Positions 1 to 4,762 of a DNA stretch of 5,387 bases are shown here, piece after piece; the stretch's first letter is position 1; every line of letters starts with the position of its first letter. Below the pieces are notes generated by a model, which saw nothing but the letters and a program-made list of their open reading frames with translations, was not told the origin of the DNA and ran no database searches. Origin of the DNA: Spirochaeta sp. (GTDB lineage Bacteria; Spirochaetota; Spirochaetia; DSM-27196; SLAA01). The stretch covers positions 1 through 5,387 of the forward strand of contig JAIVHN010000092.1 of NCBI GenBank assembly GCA_020201015.1, read 5' to 3'. The position numbers and the translations under genes were made by a program.

Positions 1-26
1 GTATGACGTTGGGCGCCCTCTGTCAA
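1..26 (-). promoter_or_regulatory. Partial leftward sigma70-type promoter at the window edge
   Basis: Read on the minus strand, a perfect -35 hexamer TTGACA lies at 26-21. After a 17-base spacer, the next bases are TAC and then the window ends, which fits the first half of a -10 such as TACAAT but cannot be confirmed. The spacer contains the 8-base palindrome GGGCGCCC (11-18), which could be an operator or chance. If real, the promoter serves a leftward gene outside the window, divergent from proS. Confidence 0.35.
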
Positions 27-103
27 GCCGAAAGCCGCTTTATCAATAAAAATGTATCGATTCAATCAGGCTTGGAGCTCAGTTATTTAGTTTGCGGCCT
101 TTC

Positions 104-133
104 TTGACGGGGGTCCCGAGGCGCCCCTACAAT
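104..133 (+). promoter_or_regulatory. Sigma70-type promoter of the proS operon
   Basis: TTGACG at 104-109 and TACAAT at 128-133 each match the sigma70 consensus at five of six bases, with an 18-base spacer. Transcription would be expected to begin about 6 to 8 bases after the -10, at roughly 139-141, which is on the proS start codon. No other convincing promoter was seen in the 138 bases before proS. The spacing implies a message with essentially no 5' leader. Transcription start is inferred, not measured. Confidence 0.6.
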
Positions 134-138
134 GGCGA

Positions 139-1134
139 ATGCGATTCTCCAGCTTATTCGTCGAAACACAAAAAGCTTCAAAAGGGTCCAACGCACGATC
201 AGGGTACCGATTGCTAGTGCGCGCTGGCTATGTGGAGCCGCTTGGGAGTGGCCTTTTCTCGTTGCTACCGCTCGGCGTGCGCGTAACCGAACGGCTCTGC
301 CGGATGATCCGAGAGGAAATGAACCGTCTTGGAGGGCAGGAGGTGCTGGTCCCGCTGGTTAATCCGGCAGAACTCTGGCAGACGTCCGGGCGCGATGCCT
401 TATTGCACGAGGACATGGTTCGTTTTAAAGATAGGCATGGACACAATATGGTATTAGCGCCTACTCATGAAGAGGCAATGGTGGAGCTTGTGCGACGCCG
501 AATGAGCTCCTACCGCTCGCTTCCTTTGCTTCTGTATCAGTTTCAGCTCAAGTTCCGTGATGAGGAGCGACCGTCTGGTGGTCTGGTACGTGCTCGTGAG
601 TTTCTCATGAAGGATGGTTATTCCTTTCATAAATCGTTTGCAGAGCTGAACAACTTCTTTCCTAAGGTGTTTCAGGCATACGAGCGACTGTTTATCCGGT
701 GTGGTATTCATGCAATTTCGGCCGACTCCGGTGTGGGTTTTATGGGCGGTGATCGTGCTTACGAGTTTCTCTTCCTGTCAAAGTCGGGCGACGACCGGGT
801 AATTATTTGTGATGGGTGCGGTTATACTGCGAACTTTGAGGTAGCCCTTGGCCAGGCGGAGAATGACCGTGAAGCACCTCGCGAGATCGAGTTAGTTCAT
901 ACGCCGGGGCGGCGCACCACGGCGCATCTTGCTGCTTTTCTTGAGTTGCCGTTGCGCAAGCTTGCGAAACCAATGGTGTTTTCAGACGCAATGGGGGCGG
1001 TAATGGCCGTGGTGCGCGGCGACCACGAGGTGAGCGTAGAAAAGCTCTCGCGCTTACTTGGGAGACCAACACTGCGCAAGGCCAGCCTTGAGAAGCTTGC
1101 CGCACTGGGGTTGGTAGCCGAATTCCCTCGGTAG
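139..1134 (+). CDS. proS: Prolyl-tRNA synthetase, N-terminal fragment (catalytic part plus first half of editing domain)
   Basis: This is a 331-residue reading frame. The class II core is visible in order: the motif 1 region at about 24-80 (LLPLGVRV, then PAELWQTSGR), the T-x-E element at 109-111 (THE), and motif 2 at 139-155 (FRDE, then RAREF), followed by MKDGYSFH. The inserted YbaK/ProX-like editing domain begins at about 224, with CDGCGYTANFE, a lysine-containing KLAKPMV (274-280; one of these probably corresponds to the editing-domain lysine) and VRGDHE (292-297). The frame then ends at GLVAEFPR, in the middle of the editing domain. If translated alone, it would lack motif 3 and the anticodon-binding domain and could not be an active synthetase. 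There is no Shine-Dalgarno sequence close to the ATG; the gene appears to be transcribed from its first codon. Confidence 0.75.
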   Translation: MRFSSLFVETQKASKGSNARSGYRLLVRAGYVEPLGSGLFSLLPLGVRVTERLCRMIREEMNRLGGQEVLVPLVNPAELWQTSGRDALLHEDMVRFKDRHGHNMVLAPTHEEAMVELVRRRMSSYRSLPLLLYQFQLKFRDEERPSGGLVRAREFLMKDGYSFHKSFAELNNFFPKVFQAYERLFIRCGIHAISADSGVGFMGGDRAYEFLFLSKSGDDRVIICDGCGYTANFEVALGQAENDREAPREIELVHTPGRRTTAHLAAFLELPLRKLAKPMVFSDAMGAVMAVVRGDHEVSVEKLSRLLGRPTLRKASLEKLAALGLVAEFPR

Positions 1135-1163
1135 TAGACCCTGCATGCGCCAACAACCCCAAT

Positions 1164-1814
1164 ATGGTCTACGGCAGTAATGAACAGGACTATCACTACC
1201 TCAATGTTAACTTTGGCCGTGACTTTGCCTCTGAGCGAGTGGCGGATATTGCGCGAATAAATGAGACTCACAGCTGCATTCATTGTGGGACTCCACTAAA
1301 AAACCGCCCCGCTACCGAGCTGGGAAATATTTTCCGGCTTGGCACCGCGTACTCACGTGCTATGGGGCTGAGCGTTCAGAACGAGCGCGGTGAGCGGTGT
1401 TTTCCCTACATGGGAAGCTATGGAATTGGTGTTGGTCGTCTTATGAGCGCGGTTGTTGAGGCGGGCGCCGATAAGGACGGCATCGTGTGGCCGGAGGCTC
1501 TTGCTCCCTTTGGGGCGTATCTGATGGGGGTTGGTAAGTCACCGAATGTAGCGCGGGCAGCCGAGGACCTCTACCAAAAGCTGGGGGCAGATGTATTGTT
1601 TGATGACCGTCACGAGTCGGTGAGTCGTAAGTTTAAAGACGCTGATCTAATTGGTATTCCGTATCGGATAATCGTCTCACAGGCGACGGTACGTGATGGG
1701 ACGGTTGAACTGCGCAGCCGCGCAGACGGGACCGAGGATGTGCTCACCATAGAGCAAACTATTGAGTTTGTGCGGGACCGTTATCTACGACATCGACATG
1801 GGGATGATACATGA
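1164..1814 (+). CDS. proS: Prolyl-tRNA synthetase, C-terminal fragment (motif 3 and anticodon-binding domain)
   Basis: From the first in-frame ATG this encodes 216 residues, but homology extends upstream to about 1131 (VVDPACANNPNMVYG), so the ATG is not a true start, and no ribosome binding site precedes it. It contains the end of the editing domain (NVNFGRDF at 14-21, then a CIHCG pair of cysteines at 38-41), class II motif 3 (GSYGIGVGRL at 84-93) and the HGTP anticodon-binding domain from about 115 (APFGAYL, VLFDDRHES, FKDADLIGIPYRI). All expected conserved blocks are intact with no further stops, which argues that the break upstream is recent or artefactual. Its stop codon overlaps the next gene's ATG, so efficient expression of the downstream gene may depend on ribosomes reaching this point. 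Confidence 0.7.
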   Translation: MVYGSNEQDYHYLNVNFGRDFASERVADIARINETHSCIHCGTPLKNRPATELGNIFRLGTAYSRAMGLSVQNERGERCFPYMGSYGIGVGRLMSAVVEAGADKDGIVWPEALAPFGAYLMGVGKSPNVARAAEDLYQKLGADVLFDDRHESVSRKFKDADLIGIPYRIIVSQATVRDGTVELRSRADGTEDVLTIEQTIEFVRDRYLRHRHGDDT

Positions 1815-2755
1815 TACCCTTTGCGCTTACCAAAGAGCTCGTGGACCAGATACTCTACGGAATGGAGAATCAGGACTACGAGTACTGTTTAGATGTAGCC
1901 ACCGCGCAGGTAGTGCGCTGTGATCAATGTCCCAATCCTGACGACCCCGAGTCGTGTATTGCTATTCCAGAGTGGCGGCCGGTAGATGGCTTTAATATTA
2001 TGGAGTCCTTTCTTAACGGATTGCGCAATCCGGTGTACCGGGAGAATCTTCGGCAAATTCTTGCCTCCGGGCATAAAGTCTTTCGCCGCTTTAAAGATAC
2101 CATTCGGGAAAATCGTGAAATTGAGCGGCAGTGGTTTGCGCACAAAGAACGACGAATGCAAGCAGTTGTGTACGAATGGTACAATCAGTTACGGGAGGTT
2201 TGGGGGCTGGACCCAATTGCACCGGATTATCCCGATACCGAAGACCTGGTGCTTTTTGATTTCAGCCTGCGGCAGCTCAACCCTACCGAAGAGGCTGAAC
2301 TTACCACTGAGCTGAAAGGCTATGACGAGGGCTCGTTTGTTGAACTTCACCGGGAGCTGCCGGAAGCAGTTGTAGAACGCCTCTACACGCGATATCGTGC
2401 GGGACTCCCCGATATTGCCGGGATAGAGTCAGTTGTTCTGGTTGTGGAGACCCCAACCGAGGATGTTGCGGGGTTCTTGTGGGCGGTAGAAGAGGACCTG
2501 GACGATGGTTTACGAATGTCGACCTTGGCGCAGCTGTACGTGCTGCCGGAGTATCGCGGTCTTGGAATTGCGCGAACCGTGCTTCCACGGTACCTACAGC
2601 AAGCTCATGGGCGTGGTGTGGGGTCGGTAGTTGTCGAGCTACAGGCGGAAGCACGGAACTTTGCGGGATATCTTGAAAGCGAGGGCTTCCGGTCCGCAGC
2701 GGCCGCCTACGCATTGAATCTGCGTCGCTGGTGGGAAGAGAACCTCCCCGGGTAA
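1811..2755 (+). CDS. UPF0158-family domain fused to a GNAT acetyltransferase
   Basis: This is a 314-residue cytoplasmic protein with two parts. Residues 1-130 resemble the uncharacterised UPF0158 family: a short N-terminal helix, a YCLDVATAQVV strand pair, IPEWRPVDGFNIMESF (51-66), the characteristic FRRFKD (91-96), then a W/E-rich helix ending EWYNQLREVWG. Residues about 140-308 look like a GNAT N-acetyltransferase, with strand VVLVVE (208-213), GFLWAV (221-226) and acetyl-CoA-binding motif A, YVLPEYRGLGIART (243-256), in which R249-x-x-G252-x-A254 fits the Q/R-x-x-G-x-G/A loop. GYLESEGFR (287-294) is the usual motif B ending. The ATG overlaps the proS stop by four bases (ATGA), implying translational coupling. 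The substrate is unknown; acetylation of a protein, tRNA-linked or small-molecule amine is possible. Cysteines at 37, 40 and 49 lie in an insertion in the UPF0158 part. The domain assignment is by motif recall, firm for GNAT and good for UPF0158. Confidence 0.82.
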   Translation: MIPFALTKELVDQILYGMENQDYEYCLDVATAQVVRCDQCPNPDDPESCIAIPEWRPVDGFNIMESFLNGLRNPVYRENLRQILASGHKVFRRFKDTIRENREIERQWFAHKERRMQAVVYEWYNQLREVWGLDPIAPDYPDTEDLVLFDFSLRQLNPTEEAELTTELKGYDEGSFVELHRELPEAVVERLYTRYRAGLPDIAGIESVVLVVETPTEDVAGFLWAVEEDLDDGLRMSTLAQLYVLPEYRGLGIARTVLPRYLQQAHGRGVGSVVVELQAEARNFAGYLESEGFRSAAAAYALNLRRWWEENLPG

Positions 2756-2765
2756 AGCTGTGTCC

Positions 2766-3647
2766 CTACACGTGTTTTGCGCGCTCAGCCTCAGCTTTTG
2801 CGTGCAGTTCATTAAGTGCTACCGAGACCGCGTCGGCTGCCGCCTGCTTTAGATCCGAGTCCGGCGGGGCGGCCTCGCGCGCGGCGCGACGGAACTCCGA
2901 ACACTCAATGACGTCGCTGGCACAGTGCACCAATACATCGGTATGAACTTCGTCAAGCTCCATTTTCTCCGTCGGGTTTGGTACCAGAATGTTACCGGCT
3001 GAACCCACAAAAACCATGTAGTCAAAACTCTTGAGGTATGAATCTACTTCTTTCAAAACTCGCTTTGTATCTGGTTTTCCTGGTCGGTAGCGGGTTCCTG
3101 CCGGGAATACCAGAATAATATGGCCGTCGTACTTCAGGCGAATCATCTGCTTGAGCGCGGCGCGATTAATTTCCCGGCTGTAGGTTTTTTCCGCATCGTA
3201 CGTGTCGGTGCCTGCCAAGGCTTCCAACGAACGCGAGGGGTAAACCACAACGCGACTGAAGGACTCGGCGAAAGCCAGAACAAAATCACTGGTAATATTG
3301 AGCTTTAGACTGGCAATTGCAACAATACGGTCTGCTACCTCGGCAGCCTTTTTGCTAGCTTGTTGCAGAAGATAGAAGATGCTGGGTATATCGAAGTTAC
3401 TGTAGTGCTCACTGAGAATGAGGCAAGACTTGCCCTGCGCAGTTAGCTCGGCAAGCTTCTCCATTGCCTCCGCATTGGCAAAATGGCTCTTGGGATGGAT
3501 AGTATCGGCAACGAGATTTTCCACTATGCGCCGATTTGCCTCGTTCCCCTTCTGATACACGTTCTCTGGGGTAATGGTGTCCGGGTGGCGGGAGTTTTTT
3601 ACCATTTCCCGGGCTTGATCATAATAAAGTTCTTTAACTGTTGCCAC
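2766..3647 (-). CDS. PlsC/PlsB-like glycerolipid acyltransferase
   Basis: This is a 293-residue protein of the glycerol-phosphate acyltransferase superfamily, which moves an acyl group from acyl-CoA or acyl-ACP to glycerol-3-phosphate or lysophosphatidate during phospholipid synthesis. Block I is SEHYSNFDIPS with the catalytic HX4D pair H81 and D86. Block II follows at about 108-139 (RIVAIASLKLN, ending VVVYPSRS). Block III is LVFPAGTRYRPGK with FPAGTR at 181-186, and block IV is NILVPNP at about 219. There is no transmembrane helix, so it is a soluble or peripheral enzyme. FPAGTR replaces the commoner FPEGTR. The GTG at 3647 is chosen because AAGGAG (3660-3655) lies 7 bases upstream. The in-frame ATG at 3683 directly abuts the predicted -10 and would lie upstream of the transcript start. 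The C-terminus is rich in alanine and charged residues. The gene converges on the GNAT gene with a 10-base gap. The exact acceptor (glycerol-3-phosphate or its monoacyl form) cannot be told. Confidence 0.82.
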   Translation of the reverse strand: MATVKELYYDQAREMVKNSRHPDTITPENVYQKGNEANRRIVENLVADTIHPKSHFANAEAMEKLAELTAQGKSCLILSEHYSNFDIPSIFYLLQQASKKAAEVADRIVAIASLKLNITSDFVLAFAESFSRVVVYPSRSLEALAGTDTYDAEKTYSREINRAALKQMIRLKYDGHIILVFPAGTRYRPGKPDTKRVLKEVDSYLKSFDYMVFVGSAGNILVPNPTEKMELDEVHTDVLVHCASDVIECSEFRRAAREAAPPDSDLKQAAADAVSVALNELHAKAEAERAKHV

Positions 3648-3654
3648 GGCAGCA

Positions 3655-3660
3655 CTCCTT
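3655..3660 (-). promoter_or_regulatory. Ribosome binding site that decides the acyltransferase start
   Basis: On the minus strand AAGGAG ends 7 bases before the GTG at 3647-3645, ideal Shine-Dalgarno placement. The longer alternative starting at the ATG at 3683 has no comparable sequence and would place this site inside the coding region, so the shorter protein is preferred. Confidence 0.7.
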
Positions 3661-3683
3661 CTCTTCGTTTGCGCGGAGCCCAT

Positions 3684-3712
3684 AGCCTATGTTTTCCGCC
3701 CTCGTGTGTCAA
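3684..3712 (-). promoter_or_regulatory. Sigma70-type promoter of the acyltransferase gene
   Basis: On the minus strand a perfect -35 TTGACA lies at 3712-3707, followed by a 17-base spacer and a weak -10, TAGGCT (3689-3684), which matches three of six bases. Transcription would start near 3676-3678, leaving about 30 bases of leader that include the AAGGAG site before the GTG start. The context TTTCTTGAC around the -35 also resembles that of the proS promoter (TTTCTTGACG). The -35 and spacing are strong; the poor -10 lowers certainty. Confidence 0.5.
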
Positions 3713-3755
3713 GAAAGAGGTGTTTCCTCGAGTGTTTTCACGGTAGTTCTTGCGA

Positions 3756-3783
3756 CGGTTGCGCGGCTCCGCCGGTTGCGCGG
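3756..3783. repeat. 11-base direct repeat pair in the intergenic region
   Basis: CGGTTGCGCGG occurs at 3756-3766 and again at 3773-3783, separated by CTCCGC, giving a 17-base period. It lies between the stop codon of the carbohydrate-binding protein gene and the acyltransferase promoter. The central CGGC-TCC-GCCG can form a small hairpin, but no T-run follows on either strand, so it is not a convincing terminator. It could be an activator or repressor binding site upstream of the acyltransferase promoter, or chance duplication. Confidence 0.5.
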
Positions 3784-3797
3784 TGGTAAGCGGTAGC

Positions 3798-4670
3798 TTA
3801 TGGGATAAAGATTTCCGAGACATCGTACCCTTCGTGGCTATGCAAGCGACGGTCGTTCAGTGGGTCGTTGATCCGCCGTCCGGCCCCGACAAACTGGTAG
3901 CCGTGTCTGCCCGAGGAGATTCTCAGTCGTATATGATAAAGTCCAGGTTCGATTTCTCGCATTACATGCATGTAGGGGTCCCAGTTGTTGAAGTCACCCA
4001 CTAAGGTCACGCGACGGTTAGGGGCGGTCTCCAAAGTGAACTCAACACTACCGTCGTCTCGAACGACCGGACTGCGAAGCTCGGTAGCCTGTTCGGGTAG
4101 TTCGAATACCGAGAGTCGCACCCCATGCGCGTCACTGTAGCCATCTGGGTTCTCAGGATCGGCGCTCCAATGGCCGTCGCTTACAAATCGATAGCGGAGT
4201 TCATCAACGTTTTCCGGGATCGGGTAGAGCAGGAAATGCACTCCTTGCTCGTTACGAAACATTACGTGGGTGGTGCCATAGTTTTCATGCTCAAAGACCA
4301 CGCCAACGTAGCGCGGATTGCGGACAGCCCGAGCTGCTTGATCAGGCGCGGTGTCAGAGACATCCGCACGAACCGCGCTCCGGGGAGCCAGCCCGTTCTG
4401 CGTTTGTTGAGGTAGATACGTAAAAAGAATATGCGTGTCAATTATGCGCGGCGCCTCGGCTTCCTCCATGCCAGAAAGCCGTACATGTAACATAAGGTCG
4501 ATATTGTCGGGCAGGCCCGGGGTTGCGCCAAGCTGCGTGGGTGACGACGCGAACAGCACCGTGGCAACAAAAAACACTATCTTAGCAAGGTTAGTTGGAA
4601 TCACGCGCGACAGCCGTAGACCAAGTTGAGCGGCTAATGCTTGGCGATATTCCCGCAGTATACAATCCAT
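3798..4670 (-). CDS. Exported or membrane-anchored protein with a CBM48/AMPK-beta-like glycogen-binding domain
   Basis: Counting from the ATG at 4670, the protein has 290 residues. A basic stretch (REYRQ to RLSR) precedes a hydrophobic segment at about 26-42 (LAKIVFFVATVLFA), which reads as a signal peptide or single anchor, so the rest is likely outside the cytoplasmic membrane. The C-terminal part (about 209-290) is a typical CBM48 / AMPK-beta glycogen-binding fold: RRVTLVGDFNNWDP, EPGLYHIRL, HGYQFVGAGRRINDP and EIFIP. The preceding part (about 120-192) looks like a degenerate copy of the same E-set fold (YRFVSDGHWSADPENPDGYSDAHGV). No glycoside hydrolase or other catalytic motif is visible, so it is probably a carbohydrate-binding or structural protein. 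The start is uncertain: in-frame TTG 4733, ATG 4721, ATG 4715 and GTG 4604 also exist, and none has a clear ribosome binding site. GTG 4604 would leave the most ordinary signal peptide. It diverges from the acidic-protein gene. Confidence 0.72.
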   Translation of the reverse strand: MDCILREYRQALAAQLGLRLSRVIPTNLAKIVFFVATVLFASSPTQLGATPGLPDNIDLMLHVRLSGMEEAEAPRIIDTHILFTYLPQQTQNGLAPRSAVRADVSDTAPDQAARAVRNPRYVGVVFEHENYGTTHVMFRNEQGVHFLLYPIPENVDELRYRFVSDGHWSADPENPDGYSDAHGVRLSVFELPEQATELRSPVVRDDGSVEFTLETAPNRRVTLVGDFNNWDPYMHVMREIEPGLYHIRLRISSGRHGYQFVGAGRRINDPLNDRRLHSHEGYDVSEIFIP

Positions 4671-4716
4671 GATACTGTACAAATCGGAATACCCATGCTG
4701 TGCCTTAACAGCCATA

Positions 4717-4744
4717 GTCATATTTTGCGGCAAATAACCGACAA
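4717..4744 (-). promoter_or_regulatory. Weak candidate promoter for the CBM48-like protein gene
   Basis: On the minus strand TTGTCG (4744-4739) and TATGAC (4722-4717) are separated by 16 bases, each matching four of six consensus positions. Transcription would start near 4709, giving about 40 bases of leader before the ATG at 4670. It overlaps the upstream region of the divergent gene at 4763. This is only a candidate. Confidence 0.22.
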
Positions 4745-4752
4745 TGTGAAGT

Positions 4753-4756
4753 AGGA
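4753..4756 (+). promoter_or_regulatory. Ribosome binding site of the acidic-protein gene
   Basis: AGGA in GAAGTAGGATTAAGAATG ends 6 bases before the ATG at 4763. It supports that start over the in-frame ATG at 4805 and shows that this edge-truncated frame is a real gene. Confidence 0.55.
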
Positions 4757-4762
4757 TTAAGA

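Larger units (their letters stand above)
139..1814 (+). pseudogene. proS: proS, prolyl-tRNA synthetase, interrupted by a frameshift
   Basis: Prolyl-tRNA synthetase (class II, bacterial type with an inserted editing domain) charges tRNA-Pro with proline in the cytoplasm. The coding capacity is split: the first part reads from the ATG at 139 to a TAG at 1132-1134. The second part is in the -1 frame, open from 1092, with recognisable homology from about 1131 to the TGA at 1812-1814. Together they would give about 558 residues, near the usual 560-600, and both halves keep the conserved motifs. The junction falls in the editing domain, where roughly ten residues normally present seem absent, so a deletion of 3n+1 bases is as likely as a single lost base. 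No -1 slippery heptamer was found. Because proS is normally essential and the flanks are well conserved, the lesion is either a sequencing or assembly error, a very recent mutation, or a spare copy. Start chosen because MRFSSLF matches the family N-terminus. Confidence 0.8.

Noticed and set aside
132..362. A 76-codon frame starting at the ATG 7 bases before the proS start
   Set aside because: It overlaps proS in another frame, has no recognisable motif, and its ATG overlaps the predicted -10, upstream of the expected transcript start.
1120..1135. Programmed -1 ribosomal frameshift in proS
   Set aside because: No X-XXY-YYZ slippery heptamer is in the right phase, no strong stem-loop follows by eye, and the missing residues point to a deletion instead.
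803..1283. Minus-strand open frames of 119 and 128 codons opposite proS
   Set aside because: They lie opposite strongly conserved ProRS coding sequence, have no family resemblance or ribosome binding site, and are shadows.
2301..2714. Minus-strand open frame of 137 codons opposite the GNAT gene
   Set aside because: Its composition is arginine/proline-rich as expected for a reverse-strand shadow, and the plus-strand frame carries clear GNAT motifs.
3756..3790. Rho-independent terminator after the CBM48-like gene
   Set aside because: The CGGC-TCC-GCCG stem is only four pairs and no T-run follows on the minus strand.
4125..4415. Plus-strand 96-codon frame opposite the CBM48-like gene
   Set aside because: The minus-strand frame has a recognisable fold and export signal; this one shows nothing.
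4705..4745. Sigma28-type flagellar promoter for the acidic gene (TTAAC, then GCAAATAA)
   Set aside because: GCAAATAA matches six of eight -10 positions, but no TAAA-type -35 lies at the right distance. GACAAT at 4740-4745 also lacks a -35.
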